Source: Bosea sp. 124
Lineage (GTDB): Bacteria > Pseudomonadota > Alphaproteobacteria > Rhizobiales > Beijerinckiaceae
Assembly (NCBI RefSeq): GCF_003046175.1
Contig: NZ_PZZM01000001.1
Location: 4,357,001 to 4,421,000 of the forward strand
DNA length: 64,000 bases
Direction: 5' to 3'
The stretch's first letter is position 1. Every line of letters starts with the position of its first letter. Both the position numbers and the translations under genes were made by a program. Below are positions 56,073 to 64,000 of this stretch, piece after piece. Under the pieces are notes generated by a model, which ran no database searches, was not told where the DNA came from, and saw only the letters and a list, made by a program, of their open reading frames with translations.

Positions 56073-57167
56073 ATGGACCGTCGTAAATTCGTCAAGACAG
56101 CCGCAACGGGCGCTGCCGGCAGCGCCCTCATCGCAGCCCCCGCCATCGCCCAGACGCAGCCCAAGATCCACTGGCGCCTGACCTCGAGCTACCCGAAGAG
56201 CCTGGACACGCTGTTCGGCCTTTCGACCCAGGTCGCCAAGCGTGTCGCCGAGGCGACCGACGGCAATTTCCAGATCCAGGTCTTCGCGCCAGGCGAGATC
56301 GTGCCCGGCCTGCAGGCGCTCGACGCCGTGCAGAACGGCACCGTCGAGTGCAGTCATACCCTGTCGAGCTTCTATATCGGCAAGGACCCGGCCTTCGCCT
56401 TCGAGACGTCCTTGCCGTTCGGCTTCAACACCCGCCAGCAGAACGCCTGGCTCTATGCCGGCGGTGGGCTCGAACTCTGCCGCGCCTTCATGCAGAAGCA
56501 CAACCTCTACACCATCCCGTCGGGCAACACCGGCGCCCAGATGGGCGGCTGGTTCCGCAAGGAGATCAAGTCGCTGGAGGATCTGAAGGGCCTGAAGATG
56601 CGCATCGCCGGCATGGGCGGGCAGATCATGGCCAAGCTCGGCGTCGTGCCGCAGCAGATCGCCGGCGGCGACATCTACCCGGCGCTGGAGCGCGGCACGC
56701 TCGATGCGGTCGAGTTTTCCGGCCCGCTCGATGACGAGAAGCTCGGCTTCCAGAAGGTCGCAAAGTACTACTATTATCCCGGATTCTGGGAGGGTAACGC
56801 GAATGTCAGCTTCCTGGTGAACCTCGAGAAGTGGAACGCGCTGCCGGCCTCCTACAAGGCGATCGTCGAGGCCGCCTGCGCCGAGGCCAACGCGCTCTGC
56901 GTCGCGAAGTACGACCATGGCAACCCGGATGCGCTGGTGCGCCTCGCCGGCACCGGCGCGGAGCTGCGGCCGTTCCCGCAGGAGGTGATGCTGGCGGCGT
57001 TCAAGGAGGCTTTCGCGATGTATGCGGAACTCGCCGCGTCGAACGCCAACTTCAAGACCTTCTACGAATCCTTCCTGCCGTACTGGAAGAAGGAAAACCT
57101 CTGGTTCCGTGTGGCCGAGCTGCCCTTCGACGCCTTTAACGCCCAGATGGCCCAGCAGATGCGCTGA
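56073..57167 (+). CDS. Orphan TRAP substrate-binding protein (Tat-exported)
   Basis: A 364-residue DctP-family protein with a Tat signal (MDRRKFVKTAATGAAG), like the 2-oxoacid-binding TakP group. Family blocks are KIHWRLTSSYPKSLDTLF, QIQVFAPGEIVPGLQALDAV, SLEDLKGLKMRIAGMGGQIM with the carboxylate-binding Arg, and GGDIYPALERGTLDAVEFSGP. No dctQ or dctM is near. It sits between the SPOR gene and nagZ, a pair that is usually adjacent, so it looks inserted. Its own promoter region lies in 55931-56072. It probably uses a permease encoded elsewhere. Confidence 0.88.
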   Translation: MDRRKFVKTAATGAAGSALIAAPAIAQTQPKIHWRLTSSYPKSLDTLFGLSTQVAKRVAEATDGNFQIQVFAPGEIVPGLQALDAVQNGTVECSHTLSSFYIGKDPAFAFETSLPFGFNTRQQNAWLYAGGGLELCRAFMQKHNLYTIPSGNTGAQMGGWFRKEIKSLEDLKGLKMRIAGMGGQIMAKLGVVPQQIAGGDIYPALERGTLDAVEFSGPLDDEKLGFQKVAKYYYYPGFWEGNANVSFLVNLEKWNALPASYKAIVEAACAEANALCVAKYDHGNPDALVRLAGTGAELRPFPQEVMLAAFKEAFAMYAELAASNANFKTFYESFLPYWKKENLWFRVAELPFDAFNAQMAQQMR

Positions 57168-57228
57168 GGCGATACCGGAACGGGACGCGTCGCTTGACCA
57201 GCGCCGCGCCCCTTTCTAACGCAGTGAC

Positions 57229-58239
57229 ATGACCTCACGCGCCTTCATCGCCGGCTGCCTCGGCACGAGCCTGACCCAAGACGAGCGCGCCTTCTTCAGG
57301 GATGCGCGGCCCTGGGGCTTCATCCTGTTCCGACGCAATACGCAGGATCCGGCGCAGGTCGCCGCGCTGACGGCGGAGATGCGCGAGACGGTCGGCTGGC
57401 ACGCGCCGATCCTGATCGACCAGGAGGGCGGGCGGGTGCAGCGCATGGCGCCGCCGAACTGGCCAAAATATCCCGCAGCCCGCGCCTTCCTTGCGATCAA
57501 CGACCCGGTCCTGCAGCGCGAGATCGTGCGGCTCTCTGGAAGGCTGATGGCGCATGATCTGAAGAGCGTCGGCATCGACGTCGATTGTCTGCCGGTGCTC
57601 GACGTGCCGGTCGCCGGTAGCCATGACGTGATCGGCGACCGCGCCTATGCGCATGAGCCCGACATGGTGGCGCGGCTCGGACGGGCGGCGGCGGAAGGGC
57701 TGATGGCCGGCGGCGTGCTGCCGGTGATCAAGCACATGCCCGGCCATGGCCGGGCGCGCGCCGACAGCCATCACGACCTGCCCGTGGTCGATGCGTCGCT
57801 GGAGGAGCTCCGGGCACATGACTTCCGTCCCTTCCGGCACCTCGCCGACATGCCGATGGCGATGACGGCGCATGTAGTCTTCACCGCGCTTGACGCCGGG
57901 AACCCGGCGACCGTGTCGCGCAAGGTGGTGCGCGGGATCATGCGCGGCGAGCTCGGCTATGACGGGCTGATCATGACCGACGACATCTCGATGAAGGCGC
58001 TGTCGGGTGGCTTCGCCGAGAAAGCCCGCGCTGCGATTGCGGCCGGGGTCGATGTCGTGCTGCATTGCCACGGCATCATGGACGAGATGGTCGCGGTCGC
58101 CGGTGCGGTGCCGGAGATGACCGGCAACCGTCGGCGCCGCGCCGCGATGGCGCTCGGCCGCATCCGGCACGAGCCGGAACCGCTCGATGTGGACGGCGCC
58201 CGCGCCCGGCTGGCCAGCGCGCTTGCCTTGAGCGCCTGA
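57229..58239 (+). CDS. nagZ: Beta-N-acetylhexosaminidase
   Basis: A 336-residue GH3 enzyme that removes GlcNAc from anhydromuropeptides in peptidoglycan recycling. It has LIDQEGGRVQRM with the substrate contacts, VIKHMPGHGRARADSHHDLP carrying the catalytic His of the dyad, and the catalytic Asp nucleophile in DGLIMTDDISMKAL. The single-domain bacterial form is complete. It begins 61 bp after the orphan TRAP gene and is followed by scpA. Confidence 0.93.
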   Translation: MTSRAFIAGCLGTSLTQDERAFFRDARPWGFILFRRNTQDPAQVAALTAEMRETVGWHAPILIDQEGGRVQRMAPPNWPKYPAARAFLAINDPVLQREIVRLSGRLMAHDLKSVGIDVDCLPVLDVPVAGSHDVIGDRAYAHEPDMVARLGRAAAEGLMAGGVLPVIKHMPGHGRARADSHHDLPVVDASLEELRAHDFRPFRHLADMPMAMTAHVVFTALDAGNPATVSRKVVRGIMRGELGYDGLIMTDDISMKALSGGFAEKARAAIAAGVDVVLHCHGIMDEMVAVAGAVPEMTGNRRRRAAMALGRIRHEPEPLDVDGARARLASALALSA

Positions 58240-58297
58240 ACAGCGGAACCTGCGCTCGTCACGCGTCCGTCGCGTGAGCGAGAGGGGGCGGCCGGCC

Positions 58298-59128
58298 ATG
58301 GCGGCGCAACTGCCATTCGAGGATGACGGCCCGCGCCGCGACGACGAGCCAGCCCTGCTCGTCGATGTCGACGGCTATGAGGGCCCGCTCGACCTGCTGC
58401 TCGACCTCGCCCGGCGGCAGAAGGTCGATCTGCACCGCATCTCGATCCTGGCGCTGGCGGAGCAGTATCTCGTCTTCGTCGAGCAGGCGCGGGCGCTGCG
58501 GCTCGAACTCGCGGCCGATTATCTGGTGATGGCGGCGTGGCTGGCCTATCTCAAATCGCGGCTGCTGCTGCCGGAGCCGCCGAAGGGCGAGGAGCCGAGC
58601 GCGGCCGATCTCGCGACCGCCCTGGCGTTGCGCCTGCGCCGGCTGGAGGCGATCCGGGCGGCGGCCCGCAAGCTCGCCTCGCGTGAGCGGCTGGGCCAGG
58701 ACGTCTTCGCGCGCGGCGCGCCGGAAGCGATCGTCGCGGGCGCCCGGCCGGTCTGGGAGGCCGAGCTCTACGACCTGCTCTCGGCCTATGCGCAGCAGCG
58801 CATGAAGCGGGTGCAGGGCCATATCTCGGTCGGGCACCGCGTCGTCTGGTCGCTGGTCGAGGCGCGGGAGGCCTTGCAGCGGCTGGTCGGCGAGGCCGGG
58901 GACTGGACTGCGATCGACCCTTATCTCACCCGCTACATGTCGTCGCATGGCCTGCCGGCGCGGGAGATGGCGGCGACCGTCAGGGCGTCGGCGCTTTCGG
59001 CCATGCTGGAGATGGTGCGGGAAGGGGTGCTCGACCTGCGGCAGGACGAAGCCTTCGCGCCGCTCTATCTGCGCCGCCGCTCGGCCCGCCCGCCCGTGCT
59101 GCCGCTGGCCAGCCGGGGCGGCACATGA
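58298..59128 (+). CDS. scpA: Segregation and condensation protein A
   Basis: A 276-residue kleisin of the SMC condensin. The N-terminal SMC-neck-binding part has YEGPLDLLLDLARRQKVDLHRISILALAEQYL, and a middle ADYLVMAAWLAYLKSRLLLP segment leads to a C-terminal winged helix (SALSAMLEMVREGVLDLRQDE). The ATG at 58298 follows gagagggggcgg; a GTG at 58274 would add eight residues. The stop overlaps scpB by four bases. Confidence 0.92.
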   Translation: MAAQLPFEDDGPRRDDEPALLVDVDGYEGPLDLLLDLARRQKVDLHRISILALAEQYLVFVEQARALRLELAADYLVMAAWLAYLKSRLLLPEPPKGEEPSAADLATALALRLRRLEAIRAAARKLASRERLGQDVFARGAPEAIVAGARPVWEAELYDLLSAYAQQRMKRVQGHISVGHRVVWSLVEAREALQRLVGEAGDWTAIDPYLTRYMSSHGLPAREMAATVRASALSAMLEMVREGVLDLRQDEAFAPLYLRRRSARPPVLPLASRGGT

Positions 59129-59832
59129 CGGTCGCGATGACGGAGCCTTTCGATGACGAGGAGGATGGCGGTGGCGCCGAGGCCTTCGCGCTGGCGATCC
59201 GCGTGGTCGAGGCGCTGCTGTTCGCCTCGACCCAGCCGCTCCCGGCAGAGGAACTGGCGCGCTCGATCCCGTCCGGCATCGGCATCGAGCCGGTGCTGGC
59301 GCGGCTGAGCGAGTTTTACGCGCCGCGTGGGGTCAACCTGCGCAAGCTCGCCGGCGGCTTCGCCTTCCGGACCGCGCCCGACCTCGGCTATCTGCTGGCG
59401 GCGGAAGCCGAGCCGCCGCGCAAATTGTCGCGGGCCGCGCTCGAGGTTCTGGCGATCATCGCCTATCACCAGCCGGTGACGCGGGCCGAGATCGAGGAGA
59501 TCCGCGGCGTTGCCACCGCGAGGGGGACACTCGACATCCTACTGGAGGCCGGCTGGGTGCGCCTGCGCGGCCGGCGCCGCTCGCCCGGGCGGCCCGTGAC
59601 CTATGGCACGACGCCGGGCTTCCTCGACCATTTCGGTCTCGACCGCATCGATGACCTGCCGGGTCTGGAGGAGTTGAAGGGCTCCGGCTTCATTGAGGGG
59701 CGGCTGACGCGCGACCTGACCGTGCCCGTTCCCGACGACGATCCGGACCTGCGCGCCGACGAGGATCCGCTGGGCGATCTGTTCACGCCGCTTGACGATG
59801 GCGACGGCGGGCCCCACAGGGCGGACGAGTAG
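59125..59832 (+). CDS. scpB: Segregation and condensation protein B
   Basis: A 235-residue tandem winged-helix partner of ScpA. It has VVEALLFASTQPLPAEELA in the first wing, then LSRAALEVLAIIAYHQPVTRAEIEEIRGV and YGTTPGFLDHFGLDRIDDLPGLEEL at the C-terminal side, followed by an acidic tail. With SMC and ScpA it compacts DNA. It is translationally coupled to scpA. Confidence 0.93.
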   Translation: MTVAMTEPFDDEEDGGGAEAFALAIRVVEALLFASTQPLPAEELARSIPSGIGIEPVLARLSEFYAPRGVNLRKLAGGFAFRTAPDLGYLLAAEAEPPRKLSRAALEVLAIIAYHQPVTRAEIEEIRGVATARGTLDILLEAGWVRLRGRRRSPGRPVTYGTTPGFLDHFGLDRIDDLPGLEELKGSGFIEGRLTRDLTVPVPDDDPDLRADEDPLGDLFTPLDDGDGGPHRADE

Positions 59833-59857
59833 GGCGGGGCGGTTGCCTCATCCGCGC

Positions 59858-59977
59858 CGTCATTCCGGGCGCAGCGCAGCGGAGACCCGGAATCCATCCT
59901 AGAGCTCGATCCGTTCAGGACATGGCCCTACGATGGATTCCGGATCGGCGCCGCTTCGCGGCTTGTCCGGAATGACG
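59858..59977. repeat. Palindromic intergenic repeat, family B copy
   Basis: A 120-bp inverted repeat with ends cgtcattccggg and ccggaatgacgg and inner words ggaatccat / atggattcc. It lies just after scpB, before the ABC ATPase. Confidence 0.85.
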
Positions 59978-60081
59978 GAGGTGTTTCCTCGCTGCGTTCG
60001 GAGCATCCGTTGGCCGTTAACGACACCAGATCGCGCTGGTTGAGCTGGGGCCGGCGTGGCACGGCTGGCGCCGCCATCCCG

Positions 60082-61128
60082 ATGGCGCTCGGGTTCGACG
60101 CGGTCACCCAGCGCTTCGGTGACGTGACGGCGCTGAAGAATGTCTCGCTGTCGATCGGGCCCGGCGAGATCGTCGCCCTGCTCGGCCAGTCGGGCTGCGG
60201 CAAGACGACCCTGCTGCGGCTCGCCGCCGGCGTCGAGCGGCCGAGCGCGGGGCGCGTGCTGCTGGAGGGGCGGGACGTTTCCTCGCCCGGCGGTTTCGTC
60301 GAACCGGAGCGGCGCGGCGTCGGCCTGGTCTTCCAGGACTACGCGCTGTTTCCGCATCTGAGCGTGCGCGAGAATGTCCGCTTCGGCCTCGGCGGGCGGG
60401 GCGAGAGTGAGGCCTCGGCCGATGCGACGGCGCTGCGGGCGATCGCGCGCGTCGGCCTCGCCGATCTCGCCGATTCCTATCCGCATATGCTGTCGGGCGG
60501 CGAGCAGCAGCGCGTCGCGCTGGCGCGGGCCGTGGCGCCGCGCCCCGGCGTGCTGCTGATGGACGAGCCGTTCTCCAATCTCGACCGGCGCCTGCGCGAC
60601 GTGGTGCGCGACGAGACCGCCGCCCTGCTGCAGGAGACCGGCGCAACCTCGATCATCGTGACGCATGATCCGGAGGACGCGATGCGCATAGCCGACCGGA
60701 TCGTGCTGATGCGTGCCGGCGAGATCGTGCAGATCGGCACCGGCGAGGAACTCTATCGCAAGCCGGGCAGTCTCTTTGCCGCCCGATTCTTCTGCGATTT
60801 TACCGAGGTCGGCGGTACCGTGCTGCGCGGGGCCGTGGACACGCCGTTCGGGCGCTTTCCGGCGAAGGGGATGGTCGAGGGCGCGCAGGCCGTCGCCTGC
60901 ATCCGGCCGCATGCGGTCCGCGTCGTGCCGAAGGGCTTTTGCCTGCCGGGCCGGGTGGTGACGCGGCGCTTCCTCGGCGAGGTCGACCATCTGCTGATCG
61001 CGGTCGACGGCTTCGACAGGCTGCTCTCGGTGCGCGCCTCGCTGGCGGGGGCGATCGGCGAGGGCGACGATGTCGGCCTCGATATTCCGACCGACGAAGT
61101 TCTTGTGTTCCCTGCGGGGGACACATAG
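60082..61128 (+). CDS. Orphan ABC transporter ATPase, FbpC/PotA type with TOBE domain
   Basis: A 348-residue ATPase. Walker [10 protein letters not shown] is at residues 35-43, the Q-loop is in VFQDYALFP, the signature LSGGEQQR at 137-144, Walker B LLMDEP with Glu162 and the switch His in [10 protein letters not shown]-terminal TOBE-like part ([13 protein letters not shown]) follows. The closest type is Fe(III)-importing FbpC/AfuC. No permease or binding protein lies nearby. A TTG start at 60010 is possible; 60082 is preferred because the domain begins there. It sits between scpB and tatA. Confidence 0.83.
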   Translation: MALGFDAVTQRFGDVTALKNVSLSIGPGEIVALLGQSGCGKTTLLRLAAGVERPSAGRVLLEGRDVSSPGGFVEPERRGVGLVFQDYALFPHLSVRENVRFGLGGRGESEASADATALRAIARVGLADLADSYPHMLSGGEQQRVALARAVAPRPGVLLMDEPFSNLDRRLRDVVRDETAALLQETGATSIIVTHDPEDAMRIADRIVLMRAGEIVQIGTGEELYRKPGSLFAARFFCDFTEVGGTVLRGAVDTPFGRFPAKGMVEGAQAVACIRPHAVRVVPKGFCLPGRVVTRRFLGEVDHLLIAVDGFDRLLSVRASLAGAIGEGDDVGLDIPTDEVLVFPAGDT

Positions 61129-61196
61129 GTTCCGCCACAACAGCTTGGCTAGGGGGCAATCTCCCCGGCGGCACTGCAATCTTTAGGGAGTTCGCC

Positions 61197-61433
61197 ATGG
61201 GTGGCGTCAGCATCTGGCACTGGATCGTCGTCGGCGTCATCGTGATGCTGCTGTTCGGACGCGGCAAGGTTTCCGAACTGATGGGCGACGTGGCCAAGGG
61301 CATCAAGTCGTTCAAGAAGGGCATGGCGGAGGACGAGACACCGCCGCCGAGCGCCGCGACCCCGGTCGATCCCAAGATCATCGACGCGCAGGCGACCAAT
61401 CCCGCTCCGGCCAAGGCCGAGACCAAGGCCTGA
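61197..61433 (+). CDS. tatA: Twin-arginine translocase subunit TatA
   Basis: A 78-residue protein with one N-terminal helix ([16 protein letters not shown]), the hinge [11 protein letters not shown], an amphipathic helix [16 protein letters not shown] and a Pro/Ala-rich tail. Many TatA subunits assemble the pore for folded Tat substrates. The ATG at 61197 is preceded by tagggag. It starts tatABC. Confidence 0.92.
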   Translation: MGGVSIWHWIVVGVIVMLLFGRGKVSELMGDVAKGIKSFKKGMAEDETPPPSAATPVDPKIIDAQATNPAPAKAETKA

Positions 61434-61495
61434 GGCCGAGCCGCTCGCTTCGGCGAGAGCGAGCCTCGATGAGAGGCTGAGAGGACGAGCCGTCG

Positions 61496-62026
61496 ATGTT
61501 CGACATCGCCTGGAGCGAATTCATGCTGATCGGGGCGGTCGCGCTCGTCGTGATCGGTCCCAAGGACCTGCCGAAAGCCATGCGCACCGTCGGCCAGGCG
61601 GTCGGCAAGATTCGCCGCATGGCCTCCGAGTTCCAGGGGCAGTTCAACGATGCGATGCGTGAGGCCGAGCTCCACGACCTGAAGAAGCAGGTCGAGGATG
61701 TCGGCGGCTCCGTGTCGAGCGCGATGAATACCGATTTCAAGCCGATCGACATGCCTGCCTCGTCGGGATTGGACGATGCGGCATTGAAGGAAGCCGAGGC
61801 CAAGCTCGCGGCGATTCCCTTGCCCGATCCGCTGCCGCCGGTCGAGATCGCGCCAGCCGCAGTTTCGACGCCGGTCGTCGAGGACGAGAAGCCGAAGCGG
61901 CGTCGCAAGGCTGCCTCCGCCGAGGCGGCGGCCGAGCCCGCGCCGCAGCCTGAACCCGCGCCGGCCAAGGCGCCGCGCAAGCGCAAGACCGCCGCGGCCG
62001 AGCCGGGCGAAGGGAGCGCGGCATGA
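61496..62026 (+). CDS. tatB: Twin-arginine translocase subunit TatB
   Basis: A 176-residue protein with [34 protein letters not shown] as the membrane and amphipathic helices. The VIGPKDLP segment is diagnostic. A charged, Ala/Pro-rich tail with KRRRK follows. With TatC it recognises the twin-arginine signal. It overlaps tatC by four bases. Confidence 0.93.
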   Translation: MFDIAWSEFMLIGAVALVVIGPKDLPKAMRTVGQAVGKIRRMASEFQGQFNDAMREAELHDLKKQVEDVGGSVSSAMNTDFKPIDMPASSGLDDAALKEAEAKLAAIPLPDPLPPVEIAPAAVSTPVVEDEKPKRRRKAASAEAAAEPAPQPEPAPAKAPRKRKTAAAEPGEGSAA

Positions 62027-62847
62027 GCGTCGCCAATTCGCGCGATGGCGAGGACGAGATCGAAGCCTCGCGCGCACCGCTGATCGACCATCTGATCGAA
62101 CTGCGCTCGCGGCTGATCAAGTCGATGATCGCTTTCCTGGTGATGTTCTTCATCTGCTTCGCCTTCGCGACGCAGATCTACAACATCCTGGTCCAGCCCT
62201 ATGTCTGGGCGGCGGGGCCGGGCGCCAATGTGCAGCTCATCTACACCGCGCCGCTGGAATATCTCTTCACCCAGATCAAGATCGCAGCCTTCGGCGCGGG
62301 CTTCTTCGCCTTCCCGGTGATCGCGACGCAGCTCTACAAATTCGTCGCGCCGGGGCTCTACAAGAACGAGCGTCAGGCGTTCGCGCCTTATCTGGCGGCG
62401 ACCCCGATCTTCTTCGTCGCGGGCGCGGCGATGGTGTTCTTCTTCGCCATGCCGGTGCTGATGAAGTTCTCCATCGGCATGCAGCAGGCGGCGACCGACG
62501 GGCAGGCCGGCATCGCGCTGCTGCCCAAGGTCAGCGAGTATCTGTCGCTGATCATGACGTTGATCTTCGCCTTCGGCATTTCCTTCCAGTTGCCGGTGAT
62601 CCTGACACTGCTCGGGCAGGCGGGCATCATCGATTCGCAGTTCCTGAAGGACAAGCGCCGCTACGCGATCGTCGTCGTCTTCGTCATTGCGGCCGTCCTG
62701 ACACCGCCCGATGTCATCTCGCAGCTGATGCTCGCGGTGCCGATGCTGCTGCTCTACGAGCTGTCGGTGTTCTCGGTGCGCCATGTCGAGAAGAAGCGCG
62801 CAGCCAAGCAGGCGGCCGACGATGCGGCAGACGCGGCGAGCGAGTAG
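62023..62847 (+). CDS. tatC: Twin-arginine translocase subunit TatC
   Basis: A 274-residue protein with six predicted helices. The N-terminal signature is [18 protein letters not shown], the middle has [23 protein letters not shown], and the end has [24 protein letters not shown]. The DHLxELRxR block contacts the signal. Several proteins in this window carry Tat-type signals: the orphan TRAP protein, the VOC protein and the kelch protein. Confidence 0.95.
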   Translation: MSVANSRDGEDEIEASRAPLIDHLIELRSRLIKSMIAFLVMFFICFAFATQIYNILVQPYVWAAGPGANVQLIYTAPLEYLFTQIKIAAFGAGFFAFPVIATQLYKFVAPGLYKNERQAFAPYLAATPIFFVAGAAMVFFFAMPVLMKFSIGMQQAATDGQAGIALLPKVSEYLSLIMTLIFAFGISFQLPVILTLLGQAGIIDSQFLKDKRRYAIVVVFVIAAVLTPPDVISQLMLAVPMLLLYELSVFSVRHVEKKRAAKQAADDAADAASE

Positions 62848-62855
62848 GTCCGCGA

Positions 62856-62948
62856 CGTCATGCTCGGCCTTGTGCCGAGCATCCACGTCTTGAACTCAGG
62901 CCCCGACCAGCGAAGACGTGGATGGTCGGGACAAGCCCGACCATGACG
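62856..62948. repeat. Palindromic intergenic repeat, family B copy
   Basis: A 93-bp element cgtcatgctcgg...ccgaccatgacg with two inner hairpins (gctcgg-ccttgtg-ccgagc and ggtcggg-acaag-cccgacc), nine bases after tatC. Confidence 0.85.
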
Positions 62949-63002
62949 GAGAGGCGAACGGCGCTCCGCGCCACCTTGCCTGTTCCCTCCCGCGCGATCC
63001 CG

Positions 63003-63053
63003 GTCTAGAGCATCACGCTGTTTCCGAAAACGTGACGGCGTGGCCTGACGACG
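63003..63053. other. RPE-like fragment and serS leader
   Basis: The stretch tctagagcatcacgctgtttccgaaaacgtgacggc resembles the gagcat...cgaaaa words at 2165-2255. No strong promoter can be called. Confidence 0.35.
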
Positions 63054-64000
63054 ATGTACGACATCAAATGGATTCGCGAGAACGCCGAGGCGTTCGACAC
63101 CGGCTTGAAGCGGCGCGGGCTGAGCCCGTTGTCGGCCTCGCTGCTCGCGCTCGACGACAGCCGCCGCTCGGCGATCGCGAAGGCCCAAGGCTCGCAGGAG
63201 CGCCGCAATGCCCTCTCCAAGGAGATCGGCAAGGCGATGGGCGCGAAGGATGTCGCGCTCGCCGAAAGCCTGAAGGCCGAGGTCGCTTCCCTGAAGGAAT
63301 TGCAGCCGGAACTGGAGGCGCAGGAGAAGGCCGCCAAAGAGGCGCTCGATGACCAGCTTGCGGCGATCCCCAACAGGCCCCATGACGACGTGCCGGAAGG
63401 CGCCGACGAGCATGGCAATGTCGTCAAGTCGGTGCGTGGCGAGGCGCCCGAGAAGACGGGCGGGCGGCTGTTCGGCCAGAATTTCGCTCCCAAGGAGCAT
63501 TTCGAGCTGGGCGAAGCGCTCGGCCAGATGGATTTCGAGAGGGCGGCCAAGCTGTCGGGCTCGCGCTTCGTCGTGCTGGAGCGGCAGATCGCCCGGCTCT
63601 CCCGTGCCATCGGCCAGTTCATGCTCGACACGCATACGGAAGAGCATGGCTATACCGAGGTGATGCCGCCGCTGCTCGTGCGCGATGACGTCATGTTCGG
63701 GACGGCGCAGCTGCCGAAATTCGCCAACGACCAGTTCCGGGCGGTGGCTTTCGAGATGCCCGAGCATCTCAGGCAGCATGGACCCGCGGCGGAGATCTGG
63801 GAGTCGCTCGCCGATCACTGGGGTTCGGAAGCCGGGAAGCTGGAGGACGCAACCTTCAAATCCGTGATGCAGGCGCTTTACGATGACAAGGTCCGCGAGG
63901 ATGAGCGCGTCCAGATCGGCGCCTTCATCGAGGGCCTGCGCCGCGACCTCGCCGTCGCCCGCCATGGGCAGGCGCGCGGCGAGGAACTGGCCAAGGCGTT
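63054..64000 (+). CDS. serS: Seryl-tRNA synthetase, 5' part, with in-frame non-consensus segment
   Basis: The frame is open to the window end, 315 codons, so the gene is incomplete. Residues 1-228 are a normal Ser[24 protein letters not shown], the long coiled-coil arm to about 115, [17 protein letters not shown], then motif 1 region [30 protein letters not shown]. After that the expected DGxWLIPTAEVPLTN does not appear. Instead there are at least 87 residues in frame (63738-64000) with no similarity I recognise, helical and charged, such as [20 protein letters not shown]. This could be an inserted domain or a real break. It follows tatC, as in related genomes. Confidence 0.85.
   Translation, partial: MYDIKWIRENAEAFDTGLKRRGLSPLSASLLALDDSRRSAIAKAQGSQERRNALSKEIGKAMGAKDVALAESLKAEVASLKELQPELEAQEKAAKEALDDQLAAIPNRPHDDVPEGADEHGNVVKSVRGEAPEKTGGRLFGQNFAPKEHFELGEALGQMDFERAAKLSGSRFVVLERQIARLSRAIGQFMLDTHTEEHGYTEVMPPLLVRDDVMFGTAQLPKFANDQFRAVAFEMPEHLRQHGPAAEIWESLADHWGSEAGKLEDATFKSVMQALYDDKVREDERVQIGAFIEGLRRDLAVARHGQARGEELAKA

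Noticed and set aside
62754..63965. Minus-strand open frame of 403 codons over serS
   Set aside because: Antisense to the well-supported SerRS N-terminal region and through a repeat; no domain visible.

Overview
The window is a high-GC, gene-dense chromosomal segment from an alphaproteobacterium of the order Hyphomicrobiales. The gene set fits a Bosea-like organism: alphaproteobacterial DUF1489 and DUF599 proteins, a two-domain cold shock protein, a phasin, tatABC followed by serS, and an argS-SPOR-nagZ-scpAB block. The genus is an inference; the order is better supported. Both strands are coding, and about 66 genes can be supported, including one tRNA-Leu and one insertion sequence.

Layout. 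At 1-6.6 kb are the end of a secreted PsiF-like protein, a HAD phosphatase, a hypothetical protein, a biotin-dependent acyl-CoA carboxylase alpha chain (pccA type), a GST, a LprI-like secreted protein and a YdcF protein. At 6.6-16.5 kb are small conserved proteins, isovaleryl-CoA dehydrogenase, a ZntB-type transporter, two tandem secreted GH25 lysozyme-like proteins, MgtE, tRNA-Leu(GAG), a FliN-like protein and LipB. At 16.7-18.3 kb is the methylcrotonyl-CoA carboxylase beta chain; its alpha chain lies at 34.3 kb. Between them sits an accessory catabolic block (18.4-29.7 kb) followed by an IS1182-type element (29.7-31.3 kb). The block has a LysR regulator with five catabolic genes behind it (HyuA, HyuB, HpcH/HpaI aldolase, uronate-dehydrogenase-like enzyme, FAD amine oxidase) and, divergently, a complete TRAP transporter (dctPQM). 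It looks like one uptake-and-degradation unit for an unidentified substrate.

At 31.4-41.6 kb are a kelch protein, an SDR, a small CDF-like membrane protein, mccA, DUF1489, a ParDE toxin-antitoxin pair, panC, a VWA/DnaJ pair and a D,D-carboxypeptidase with a SPOR domain. At 41.9-52.3 kb are a phasin with a good promoter and terminator, an altronate/galactarate dehydratase, a VOC protein, an aminotransferase, a sirtuin, a secreted hydrolase, a LysE exporter, a double cold shock protein, ErpA and a dGTPase. At 52.4-64.0 kb is a conserved plus-strand housekeeping run: argS, SPOR protein, nagZ, scpA, scpB, tatA, tatB, tatC, serS. It is interrupted by an orphan TRAP binding protein and an orphan ABC ATPase.

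Intergenic DNA is rich in palindromic repeats of several families, one perfect 23-bp inverted repeat and a 15-bp tandem repeat. The most unexpected coding observation is that serS, which runs off the window end, leaves the seryl-tRNA synthetase consensus in frame after the LPKFANDQF segment.
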